Below are positions 1 to 6,081 of a stretch of DNA of 14,381 bases, one piece after another. Below the pieces are notes generated by a model. It did no database searches and had not been told where the DNA came from. It worked only from the letters and a program-made list of their open reading frames with translations. Made by a program: the position numbers and the translations under genes. Location: assembly GCA_947302185.1 (NCBI GenBank), contig CAMYVI010000035.1, forward strand, positions 1-14,381. The letters run 5' to 3'. The stretch is from an uncultured Lachnospiraceae bacterium (lineage in GTDB: Bacteria; Bacillota_A; Clostridia; Lachnospirales; Lachnospiraceae). The stretch's first letter is position 1. Every line of letters starts with the position of its first letter.

Positions 1-170
1 TGAAAGTATCGGCTCTTTCCATCGGTGTCGGCGGTCTTCCGGGTATTCTTTCAATTGTTCCGGCTAAGTATGTACCGTTTGCAATTGCAATGCTCATCGC
101 GATCATCGTTCCGTTCACTGCGACGGTAATTGTCGGTAAGGCCAGGGGAATTGATAAAGAAGCGGCATGA
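1..170 (+). CDS. PTS sugar transporter EIIC domain, C-terminal end (partial)
   Basis: This is the last 55 residues of a membrane protein whose 5' part lies outside the window; the reading frame starts at base 3 and stops at 168-170. The end reads as a GGLPGILSI loop, then a hydrophobic segment (FAIAMLIAIIVPF) and a short basic cytoplasmic tail. This resembles the C-terminal end of the glucose/sucrose/trehalose family of PTS EIIC permeases, which import the sugar and phosphorylate it on the way in. The next gene on the same strand encodes a trehalose-6-phosphate hydrolase, so a trehalose EIIBC (TreB/TreP type) is the natural inference. Only the tail is visible, so the sugar specificity rests on context rather than on sequence. 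Confidence 0.6.
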   Translation, partial: KVSALSIGVGGLPGILSIVPAKYVPFAIAMLIAIIVPFTATVIVGKARGIDKEAA

Positions 171-187
171 TATATCTAAAAGGCCGA

Positions 188-216
188 TTATCGGGTTCGC
201 GAAGCGGTTCCGATAA
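188..216 (+). other. Symmetric intergenic hairpin downstream of the EIIC gene
   Basis: TTATCGG (188-194) pairs with CCGATAA (210-216). Inside are two GTT triplets facing each other and a second helix, CGC (198-200) with GCG (204-206), closed by a GAA loop. There is no T-tract after it, so it is not a classical intrinsic terminator. It may protect the 3' end of the upstream mRNA or mark a processing site; that role is inference. Confidence 0.5.
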
Positions 217-248
217 CACAACTTATACCATTTGAAAAAAGAAAATTG

Positions 249-290
249 TCTCTGACGCGGGCTGAAGACCTGCGTCAGAGATTACATTTT
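249..290 (+). promoter_or_regulatory. Strong stem-loop in the treC leader, possible attenuator
   Basis: A 13-bp stem (249-261 with 269-281, one G-T wobble) is closed by the 7-base loop CTGAAGA. It is followed by TTACATTTT, a broken T-tract. It ends about 20 bases before the treC ribosome-binding site. It could be a partial terminator that lowers treC expression relative to the PTS gene, or an mRNA-stabilising element. The poor T-tract argues against an efficient terminator. Confidence 0.55.
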
Positions 291-312
291 AAATATGAAA
301 CGGAGGATGAAT

Positions 313-1953
313 ATGGGAAGCTTTCATAACAGTACAGTTTATCAGATATATGTCAGATCATTTGCCGATTCCAACGGCGACGGAGTGGGAGACATTAAAG
401 GTATAACCTCCAGGATTCCATATCTTGCATCACTCGGAATAGATTATGTATGGACAACTCCGTTCTTTGTTTCCCCTCAGAACGATAACGGTTACGACGT
501 CGCGGACTACCGCGCGATTGATCCTCGTTTCGGAACGATGGAGGATGTGGAGGAAATGATCGCCGAGGCTGAGAAATACGGAATCGGATTCATGTTTGAT
601 ATGGTATTTAATCATACATCGACGGATCACGAATGGTTCCGGAAGGCACTGGCAGGTGATCCCAAATATATGAATTATTATATCTGGAAAGATCCGGTCG
701 ACGGACACGAGCCGACCAACTGGGTCTCCAAGTTCGGCGGTTCCGCATGGGAGTACGTTCCTTCAATCGGTAAATATTATCTCCACCTCTTTGATGTCAG
801 CCAGGCAGATCTCAATTGGGAGAACCCGGAAGTAAGAGAGGAACTCAAGGAAGTCATCCGCTTCTGGAAAACCAAGGGAGTAAAAGGTTTCCGTTTTGAC
901 GTTGTGAACCTGATTTCAAAGCCGGACGTCTATGAGGATGATTTTATCGGCGACGGCCGCAGGTTCTATACTGACGGCCCGCGTATTCATCAGTACTTAA
1001 AAGAGCTGGTCGGCGATACCGGTATCGATACCTATGTCACTGTCGGTGAGATGTCCTCGACATCCCTTGACAATTGTGTGCGGTATGCGAACCCGGATGA
1101 GAAGGAGCTGGCTATGGTCTTCAGTTTCCATCACCTGAAGGTAGATTACCTGAACGGCCAGAAGTGGGCGCTGAAGGACCCGGATTTCGTGGAATTGAGG
1201 AATCTGTTCAAGACCTGGCAGGAAGGCATGGCAGCGAAGAATGCATGGAATGCTCTCTTCTGGGATAATCACGATCAGCCGCGCGCGATTTCCCGCTTTG
1301 GCGACGATAAGAATTACTGGAAAGAGTCAGGTAAAATGATGGGCGCTCTCACTCACCTGATGCGCGGAACGCCATATGTATATGAGGGCGAGGAAATCGG
1401 TATTACAAATACAGGCTTCACCTCCATTGAGCAGTATAAAGATGTTGAGTCCCTGAATTACTATAGGATTCTTCAGGAGGAAGGAAAATCTCCGGAGGAA
1501 GCGCTGCACATCGTAAATGAGCGCTCCCGCGACAACGGCCGTACGCCGATGCAGTGGACGGCAGGTCCGAATGCCGGCTTTACGACGGGTACTCCGTGGA
1601 TCGGAATTCCGGAAAATTACTCGTATATCAATGTTGAGACTGAGGAGCAGGATGATGATTCCATTCTTGCATTCTACAGAAAGCTCATCAGACTCAGAAA
1701 AGAGAAGGAAATCATTTCTGAGGGCAGCATCAGCTTTACGGATTCCGGTAACGATGACATTATCACTTATGTCAGAGAGCTGAACGGAGAGAAGCTGGCA
1801 GTATTTGCAAATCTCGCAGGCGAAGACAGAGCTCTCGGAGAGGCATATGAAGTTCCGCAGGAAGCAGAGGTGCTGGTTCAGAATTACGCGGATGCTGAGA
1901 CAGCGAAGCTCTCTGTGCTGAGACCGTTCGAGGTGATCGCATATCTGAAGTGA
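313..1953 (+). CDS. treC: Trehalose-6-phosphate hydrolase (GH13 alpha-glucosidase)
   Basis: This cytoplasmic enzyme splits trehalose-6-phosphate into glucose and glucose-6-phosphate. The 546-residue length matches the family (about 550-560). GH13 landmarks are in order: the QIYVRSF start of the barrel, DMVFNHTS, FRFDVVN with nucleophile Asp196, VGEMSS with acid/base Glu246, and NHDQPR with Asp321. The segments GGSAWEY, YLHLFDVSQADLNWENPEVR and FSFHHLKVDY are close to the Bacillus TreA/TreC group, which separates it from oligo-1,6-glucosidases. I chose the ATG at 313 because GGAGG at 302-306 sits 6 bases upstream of it; the in-frame ATG at 295 precedes that Shine-Dalgarno and would have to be read through it. 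The gene follows a PTS permease, so it probably acts on that transporter's product. Confidence 0.93.
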   Translation: MGSFHNSTVYQIYVRSFADSNGDGVGDIKGITSRIPYLASLGIDYVWTTPFFVSPQNDNGYDVADYRAIDPRFGTMEDVEEMIAEAEKYGIGFMFDMVFNHTSTDHEWFRKALAGDPKYMNYYIWKDPVDGHEPTNWVSKFGGSAWEYVPSIGKYYLHLFDVSQADLNWENPEVREELKEVIRFWKTKGVKGFRFDVVNLISKPDVYEDDFIGDGRRFYTDGPRIHQYLKELVGDTGIDTYVTVGEMSSTSLDNCVRYANPDEKELAMVFSFHHLKVDYLNGQKWALKDPDFVELRNLFKTWQEGMAAKNAWNALFWDNHDQPRAISRFGDDKNYWKESGKMMGALTHLMRGTPYVYEGEEIGITNTGFTSIEQYKDVESLNYYRILQEEGKSPEEALHIVNERSRDNGRTPMQWTAGPNAGFTTGTPWIGIPENYSYINVETEEQDDDSILAFYRKLIRLRKEKEIISEGSISFTDSGNDDIITYVRELNGEKLAVFANLAGEDRALGEAYEVPQEAEVLVQNYADAETAKLSVLRPFEVIAYLK

Positions 1954-1998
1954 TACGGCATTTATAATGCATAAATTTCCCCTTTTGTGAAAAATTTG

Positions 1999-2027
1999 TT
2001 GAAACTTCACTTTTTTGTATGTATTAT
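1999..2027 (+). promoter_or_regulatory. Sigma-A type promoter of the AGCS symporter gene
   Basis: TTGAAA (1999-2004) and TATTAT (2022-2027) are separated by exactly 17 bases in an AT-rich stretch between treC and the symporter. Transcription would start near 2034, giving a leader of about 170 bases before the ATG at 2206. Confidence 0.65.
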
Positions 2028-2036
2028 AGTACATAC
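2017..2036. promoter_or_regulatory. Inverted repeat overlapping the -10 box, candidate operator
   Basis: GTATGTA (2017-2023) and TACATAC (2030-2036) form a perfect 7-base inverted repeat around a 6-base centre. It covers the -10 box and the probable transcription start. Such a position suits a repressor dimer that blocks RNA polymerase. I cannot name the regulator. Confidence 0.45.
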
Positions 2037-2053
2037 GTTAAAAGCAACGGGGC

Positions 2054-2084
2054 TGGCGCATAGTGTATTTAATGCGCCATTTTT
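2054..2084 (+). terminator. Terminator-like hairpin in the symporter leader
   Basis: TGGCGCAT (2054-2061) pairs with ATGCGCCA (2072-2079) across a 10-base loop, followed directly by a T-run (2080-2084). It begins about 20 bases after the predicted transcription start of the symporter promoter. It could therefore act as an attenuator for that transcript. It could also end a read-through transcript from treC. Confidence 0.5.
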
Positions 2085-2093
2085 CATGTCAGA

Positions 2094-2141
2094 CCGCAGT
2101 GAGCGGGCAATTTTTCTAAAGTTCAACCGGTCGTAACCGGT
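2094..2141 (+). other. Further small hairpins in the symporter leader
   Basis: CCGC (2094-2097) can pair with GCGG (2103-2106) just before a TTTTT run at 2111-2115. ACCGGT at 2126-2131 can pair with a second ACCGGT at 2136-2141 over a CGTA loop. With the hairpin at 2054-2079 these make a three-hairpin leader. I see no match to a glycine riboswitch or other aptamer I know. Confidence 0.35.
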
Positions 2142-2205
2142 ATTCGAGGATTTACCTGCAGGATGTGTATGACATGTACGTTGCAATAATAAGAGGAGGG
2201 AATTT

Positions 2206-3615
2206 ATGGAAGGTTTCATCAGTTTTCTGGAGGCTATCGATGCCGTAGTATGGGGTCCGATCATGCTGACTGTTCTGGTCGGTACCGGTATTTTTCTTAC
2301 GATCCGCACAAGATTTTTGTGCTGGACCAATCTCGGCCATGCCATCGGCAACACGATTTCCAAAGAAGCAAGACAGACCAAGGGCGAAGGTGACGTTTCT
2401 CCTTTCGCAGCTCTTTGTACGGCACTCGCTGCTACGATCGGTACCGGTAATATTGCCGGTGTCGCATCTGCACTGGCAGTAGGCGGTCCCGGCGCATTGG
2501 TCTGGATGTGGATCTCAGCAGCATTCGGACTTACATCAAAGTTCACGGAGTGTGCTCTTGCTGTACGCTATCGTATCAAGAATGAAAAGGGCGAGATGCT
2601 CGGCGGTCCTATGATGTCCATGGAACGCGGTATTCCGCTTGTCTATGGCGATAAGTGGAAAGGATTCGGAAGAGGTCTTGCGATTGCATTTGCTTCATTT
2701 GCGGTTGTAGCATCTTTCGGTATCGGTAACCTTACACAGGGTAATTCGATCGCATCCGCTATGCAGACGATTGCAGGCATCCCGATGTGGGTCGTCGGAA
2801 TCGTTGTAGGTGCAGCTACACTGATCGTCGTTGTAGGCGGTCTGAAAAGTATTTCCAACGTAGCTTCCGTTATTGTTCCGTTCATGGCCGTTTTCTATTT
2901 CGTGGGAGCCCTTATAGTAGTCATTATGCATATCACAGCGATTCCGGGTGCATTTGTCACCATGTTCCGCATGGCTTTCTCACCGCAGGCAGTAGGCGGC
3001 GGTGCAGCCGGAACGGTCGTCGCTTCCATGGCTCAGGCTATGAACAAGGGCGTCGCCCGCGGATGCTTCTCTAACGAAGCAGGTATGGGTTCTGCAGCTA
3101 TCACGGCAGCAGCCGCAACAAGTGATGATTATGTCAAGCAGGCATATATCAGCGAGACAGGTACTTTCTGGGATACATTTGTCGTATGTACCATGACCGG
3201 TCTCTCCATCCTTACCAGCGGCGTTATGAATGAAGTTGTTGTCAACGGTGAGACAGTCCTTCAGGGAGCTCCGCTTACGATCCGTGCATTTGAGTCAACG
3301 CTCGGCAAACCCGGTGCATGGCTTGTTGCAGTCGCACTCGCGCTCTTTGCATTTTCTACGATTCTCGGATGGGAGTATTACGGCGAGAAGGCGCTCGAGT
3401 ATCTGACGAGAAATACAAGCGCTGCGATGGCTTATCGTATTATTTTCTCAATCGTGGCTTTCGTGGGATGCGTTTCCGCATTTGAGATTGCATGGGATAT
3501 CTCCGATATTCTGAATGCTCTTATGATCATTCCGAACGCAATCTGTATGATTCTTCTGGTGGGGCCGCTGTATAAGGATATGCAGGAATACGAGAAGAGA
3601 TCGAAGAAGAAATAA
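2206..3615 (+). CDS. Sodium:alanine/glycine symporter, AGCS family
   Basis: This integral membrane protein of 469 residues would import a small neutral amino acid, usually alanine or glycine, with Na+ (or H+). The family signature PFAALCTALAATIGTGNIAGV is at residues 66-86, followed by GGPGALVWMW, FTECALAVRYR and LGGPMMSMERG. The second conserved block, NEAGMGSAAI, is at 290-299. The many hydrophobic segments and the length are normal for the family. AGGAGGG at 2194-2200 places the start at the ATG at 2206. It appears to be transcribed alone from the promoter at 1999-2027 and meets the pseudokinase gene tail to tail. Homologues are named AlsT, DagA or AgcS; substrate choice between alanine, glycine and glutamine cannot be read from the sequence. 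Confidence 0.93.
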   Translation: MEGFISFLEAIDAVVWGPIMLTVLVGTGIFLTIRTRFLCWTNLGHAIGNTISKEARQTKGEGDVSPFAALCTALAATIGTGNIAGVASALAVGGPGALVWMWISAAFGLTSKFTECALAVRYRIKNEKGEMLGGPMMSMERGIPLVYGDKWKGFGRGLAIAFASFAVVASFGIGNLTQGNSIASAMQTIAGIPMWVVGIVVGAATLIVVVGGLKSISNVASVIVPFMAVFYFVGALIVVIMHITAIPGAFVTMFRMAFSPQAVGGGAAGTVVASMAQAMNKGVARGCFSNEAGMGSAAITAAAATSDDYVKQAYISETGTFWDTFVVCTMTGLSILTSGVMNEVVVNGETVLQGAPLTIRAFESTLGKPGAWLVAVALALFAFSTILGWEYYGEKALEYLTRNTSAAMAYRIIFSIVAFVGCVSAFEIAWDISDILNALMIIPNAICMILLVGPLYKDMQEYEKRSKKK

Positions 3616-3633
3616 AAGCAGGTTATTGCGATT

Positions 3634-3702
3634 TAAGAACGCCGCGGCGTTCTTGCAGCGACGAGCGCGGCGTCAAGGCGCCTTCCGCTGAGTACGTCTG
3701 TT
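3634..3702 (-). repeat. Dispersed palindromic repeat R2, inverted copy
   Basis: The segment opens with a perfect 20-base palindrome, AAGAACGCCGCGGCGTTCTT (3635-3654). It continues through a GC-rich stretch that matches the reverse complement of 5183-5252 at roughly four bases in five, including GCGCGGCG, GCGCCTTCC and GTCTG blocks. It lies just after the symporter stop codon. Confidence 0.6.
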
Positions 3703-3721
3703 GAATTTTCAATAACAGAGT

Positions 3722-3810
3722 AAAAAATTGCCGCACTGATATACAAAGCATCAGTCTGTGACCGAATTGTCACAGGAATGAGATGTATGTCAGTGCGGCA
3801 ATTGTTTTGA
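3722..3810. terminator. Two-sided terminator between convergent genes
   Basis: AATTGCCGCACTGA (3726-3739) and TCAGTGCGGCAATT (3790-3803) form a perfect 14-bp stem. An A-run precedes it and GTTTTG follows it, so it can work on both strands. The 50-base interior holds two smaller hairpins: CTGAT/ATCAG (3736-3754, sharing bases with the outer stem) and CTGTGAC/GTCACAG around CGAATT. It ends 7 bases from the pseudokinase stop codon and would end that transcript as well as the symporter's. Confidence 0.65.
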
Positions 3811-3816
3811 GCAATC

Positions 3817-4737
3817 TTACGACGGAGGCCATTTTCCTGTAATAAATATAAATAAAACAATGACCGCGGCGATAAACATGACCAGTGTAAGCAGCCTTAT
3901 ATAAAAACGCCACTTTGAAACCGGAGCCCTTTCAGCAAGCAGCTGCTCGAAGTCCGGGACGATTTCCCGGAGGGCTGCGAGCAGTTCGGCAGCGTCTGCA
4001 TAACGCGCCGAAGGCTCGATTTCCGTGCATTTCGTTATGATCGGTTGAAGAATTTCTACTTCCGGGCGATTGAGCAGGGGGATAGAAGGCGTTGGAGATG
4101 CCGGTGAGACACCGGTAATCATTTCACGGAAAAGTGAGCCGCATTCCAGGACATCTGTCTGGGGTTCTGCCGGAAGATTTTCAAATTGGCCGGAAGCAAT
4201 GTAAGCGCTGTAAGCATTGAAGGGCTCGCCTGTCTCGGCTTTTTTTAATATGTCTGAATCGATGAGTTCGATTTCCCTGGCGGCATCAAAATTGAGGAGA
4301 TAAATCAGGCCGTTTCGTGTGACCATGACATTTTCCGGTGAGATGCGGGTGTGTACAATAGGCCGTTTTCTGTCATGCAGGACAGATAGAGTCTGACATA
4401 ATTGCATCATGTAGTCCAGTGCAATGTCCGGCTTCACGGGACCGTAAGCATCCAGAACTTCCCGGAGGGTGCTTCCGGTGATGTATTCTTCAATTACGAT
4501 GAGGACGTCAGGGCGCTTTCCTTCTCCGAAATTCTCAATAATGTCGACAATATGCGGAATTCCGGATAAGTCTCTCATTTTTATATATTCAAATACGCTG
4601 CGGTCATAGTTCCGCAGCTCTTTTTTTACGTAGGTTTTTCCGCTCTCTACATGCTGGACCAGATGGGCGCTGTTTTCATTGCTGAGATTGGTCAGATCTC
4701 GGTAGAGAGATAGACGGGTGATTTCTGACTGATCCAA
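3817..4737 (-). CDS. Tail-anchored Ser/Thr kinase-fold protein, predicted pseudokinase
   Basis: This 306-residue protein has a eukaryotic-type kinase fold and a single C-terminal membrane segment (about residues 278-300), so the kinase domain should face the cytoplasm. Recognisable parts are the beta-3 lysine (YVKK, Lys38/39), the hinge IVIEEYITGSTLREVL, a catalytic-loop remnant and the TDVLECGSLFREMITG helix. The catalytic residues are altered. The HRD triad is His129-Thr130-Arg131 (followed by ISPEN), DFG is Asn149-Phe150-Asp151, the glycine-rich loop lacks its glycines, and the APE region reads IASGQF. Both aspartates needed for catalysis and Mg2+ binding are thus replaced. Translation starts at a TTG (4737-4735) behind AAGGA; no upstream ATG fits. 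It is divergent from the prepilin peptidase gene. A scaffold or sensing role is inference. Confidence 0.82.
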   Translation of the reverse strand: MDQSEITRLSLYRDLTNLSNENSAHLVQHVESGKTYVKKELRNYDRSVFEYIKMRDLSGIPHIVDIIENFGEGKRPDVLIVIEEYITGSTLREVLDAYGPVKPDIALDYMMQLCQTLSVLHDRKRPIVHTRISPENVMVTRNGLIYLLNFDAAREIELIDSDILKKAETGEPFNAYSAYIASGQFENLPAEPQTDVLECGSLFREMITGVSPASPTPSIPLLNRPEVEILQPIITKCTEIEPSARYADAAELLAALREIVPDFEQLLAERAPVSKWRFYIRLLTLVMFIAAVIVLFIFITGKWPPS

Positions 4738-4847
4738 GGGTGGTTCCTTTCGGCGGGGACATGCGGCAGGAATTTTTGAAACTCTATGTGCAGAATATAG
4801 TTTCGCAATTACTCATATGCATGCGAGTGAATTTTGTGTCTCATTTT

Positions 4848-4876
4848 ATTATATAGTAAATGGAAATTCCGGACAA
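4848..4876 (-). promoter_or_regulatory. Promoter of the pseudokinase gene
   Basis: On the minus strand, TTGTCC (4876-4871) and TATAAT (4853-4848) are separated by 17 bases. Transcription would begin near 4841, about 100 bases before the TTG start. The -35 box lies in ATTGTCCGGA, a 10-base word also found at the divergent promoter. Confidence 0.6.
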
Positions 4877-4997
4877 TGTGATTTGTTCGGAATTTGTGGG
4901 GACAAGTCCGACGCTGCGACGGCATGTTAATTCGCAAAAAATAATGGCCGCTTTGAATAACGAATTTTCAGAGAGGTATTCGTGAATAATTCCGATA

Positions 4998-5027
4998 TTG
5001 TCCGGATAGAATTTATCGTGTTATTAT
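4998..5027 (+). promoter_or_regulatory. Candidate divergent promoter towards tadV
   Basis: TTGTCC (4998-5003) and TATTAT (5022-5027) are 18 bases apart, pointing towards the prepilin peptidase gene. The -35 box is again within ATTGTCCGGA (4997-5006). The transcript would carry a leader of about 415 bases through the repeat block. Confidence 0.45.
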
Positions 5028-5068
5028 AAGTCTGCATTTCTTTTGAGACGTTTCTGTCTCGCTTTCCA

Positions 5069-5169
5069 TTTATTCTTCATCGAGTAATACTCGTGACTTC
5101 AGTCGTGAGATACGCGCGCAAGATGACATTCGTCTTCATCGTGAGTACAATCTCGCGATGAAGAATAAA
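5069..5169. repeat. Nested inverted repeat with alternative hairpins
   Basis: A perfect 14-base inverted repeat bounds the element: TTTATTCTTCATCG (5069-5082) and CGATGAAGAATAAA (5156-5169). Inside it, CTTCATCGTGAG (5134-5145) pairs with CTCGCGATGAAG (5152-5163) around a 6-base loop with one wobble. The right arm can therefore pair with either of two partners, giving mutually exclusive structures. The first copy of repeat R1 lies within it. Confidence 0.6.
5074..5131 (+). repeat. Structured repeat R1, copy A
   Basis: This copy starts TCTTCATCGAGTAATACTC, 19 bases identical to copy B, and ends at GATGACATTC. It folds into a hairpin, TCGTGAC-ttca-GTCGTGA, with a flanking outer helix (CGAGTA with TACGCG, one mismatch). 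Related copies are at 5255-5311 and 5964-6017. Confidence 0.6.
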
Positions 5170-5182
5170 CGCCTCCGGCGGA

Positions 5183-5252
5183 TCGCAGACATGCGCAGTG
5201 GAAGGCGCTTACGCGCCGCGCATGTCGCGTCAAGAACGCCGAGGCGTTCTTG
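5183..5252 (+). repeat. Dispersed palindromic repeat R2, direct copy
   Basis: GACATGCGC (5188-5196) pairs with GCGCATGTC (5218-5226), with GGCGC-ttac-GCGCC inside. The repeat ends in a near-perfect palindrome, AAGAACGCC-ga-GGCGTTCTT (5232-5251). The whole is the inverted counterpart of 3634-3702. It lies between R1 copies A and B. Confidence 0.6.
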
Positions 5253-5254
5253 AA

Positions 5255-5311
5255 TCTTCATCGAGTAATACTCATGACGTAAGTCTATGATATGTGCGCT
5301 ATGTGACATTC
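5255..5311 (+). repeat. Structured repeat R1, copy B
   Basis: The first 19 bases are identical to copy A and the segment ends GTGACATTC. The inner hairpin is TCATGAC-gtaa-GTCtATGA, with one bulged T. Relative to copies A and C, both sides of two base pairs have changed together. Confidence 0.6.
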
Positions 5312-5450
5312 ACTTTGGCATTCTTCCCAACGCAGATTTGTGTTCTGTGCAGGGGCGGAGGCTTAACTTGTGCATGCGTTACGGCGTGTGTTGCGGGAAT
5401 TATCAAAACATTCTTGGTCGAGATATTGCAATCGGATTGGAGGTATTTCT
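5312..5450. other. Remainder of the 713-base gene-free stretch before tadV
   Basis: The gene-free stretch 4738-5450 holds the two divergent promoters, the nested inverted repeat and repeats R1-A, R2 and R1-B. The last 139 bases show no convincing promoter, terminator or RNA fold. The only useful element is GGAGG at 5439-5443, the ribosome-binding site of tadV. An open frame across it (5287-5478) has no ribosome-binding site and no recognisable product. Confidence 0.5.
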
Positions 5451-5984
5451 ATGCACGCTAAGGCTTTTATTTTGTTAGTTACAGCAGGTACGGCCATGTG
5501 CTTTGATCTCAGGACCGGCCGTATTCCGAATATTTTAACTCTGGTTTCTTCTGTGACGGGACTCCTGCTTCAGACCATGGGATCCGGAACTTTCGGTATC
5601 GCAGATTTTATTCTGGGAACAACTATACCGCTCGTTATATTACTTCCGCTTTTCAGGTTCCGTATGATGGGAGCCGGTGACATCAAGCTGTTGATGGCAC
5701 TTGGCGGTATTGCCGGTTTTTCCGGAATGCTTCGGATTATGTTGTGGTCTTTTGTCGCGGGGGGCATTGCGGCATTTATCAGGATGATCCGGGCTGCCGG
5801 CTTCAGGGAGAGATTTCACTATCTTTACCGTTATGTTCTGGAGACAAGGCGAAGCGGGAGGATTACACCTTACCGAAAGAAAGGGAAAAGACCGGAGAAC
5901 TTTCCGTTTTCTGTGCCCGTATTTATTGCTGCGGTGATAGTGGTGGGGAGAGAGTACTTATCATTCATCGCGCAATACTCGTGA
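5451..5984 (+). CDS. tadV: A24 prepilin peptidase, TadV/CpaA type
   Basis: This polytopic membrane aspartic peptidase of 177 residues would remove the leader of Flp-type prepilins at the inner face of the membrane. The two catalytic aspartates are visible: Asp19 in CFDLRTGRIPN and Asp77 in the GxGD motif (MGAGDIKLLMALG). The N-terminal methylase domain of the long PilD type is absent, as in TadV/CpaA. The start at 5451 is set by GGAGG 7 bases upstream; an in-frame ATG at 5370 would add a 27-residue non-hydrophobic extension without such a site. The last residues (FIAQYS) and the stop are encoded by repeat R1 copy C. The next gene is tadZ-like, 97 bases downstream. No prepilin gene is visible nearby. 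Confidence 0.85.
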   Translation: MHAKAFILLVTAGTAMCFDLRTGRIPNILTLVSSVTGLLLQTMGSGTFGIADFILGTTIPLVILLPLFRFRMMGAGDIKLLMALGGIAGFSGMLRIMLWSFVAGGIAAFIRMIRAAGFRERFHYLYRYVLETRRSGRITPYRKKGKRPENFPFSVPVFIAAVIVVGREYLSFIAQYS

Positions 5985-6017
5985 CGTAAGTCTGTGATGT
6001 GCGCGCAGAGTGATACC
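5964..6017 (+). repeat. Structured repeat R1, copy C, overlapping the end of tadV
   Basis: TTCATCGCGCAATACTCGTG begins a third copy. It shares TGACGTAAGTCT with copy B and has the hairpin TCGTGAC-gtaa-GTCtGTGA with an outer helix CGCGCA (5969-5974) with TGCGCG (6000-6005). Its first 21 bases are the coding end of tadV and supply the stop codon. Confidence 0.6.
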
Positions 6018-6081
6018 GAGGTCAATCACCCATGAGCTGATGCATATGGTATTTCTGCCTGATAATAATTGGAGGTTATTT

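Noticed and set aside
295..312. Upstream ATG for treC at 295
   Set aside because: The Shine-Dalgarno GGAGG lies inside this extension and is correctly spaced for the ATG at 313.
1327..2034. 235-codon open frame antisense to treC
   Set aside because: It is a shadow of a well-conserved gene, has no recognisable domain, and its start overlaps the symporter promoter.
2086..2136. 16-codon leader peptide (MSDRS...) in the symporter leader
   Set aside because: No ribosome-binding site; the bases before the ATG are the T-run of the leader hairpin.
2034..2205. Glycine riboswitch or T-box upstream of the amino acid symporter
   Set aside because: I looked for the conserved core of a glycine aptamer and for a T-box sequence and saw neither; only simple hairpins are present.
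5287..5478. 63-codon open frame upstream of tadV
   Set aside because: No ribosome-binding site, an odd cysteine-rich composition, overlap with the real tadV start and a start within repeat R1 copy B.
6010..6081. Longer start for the tadZ-like gene at 6010
   Set aside because: No ribosome-binding site and it begins within repeat R1 copy C; the ATG at 6082 has GGAGG at the right distance.
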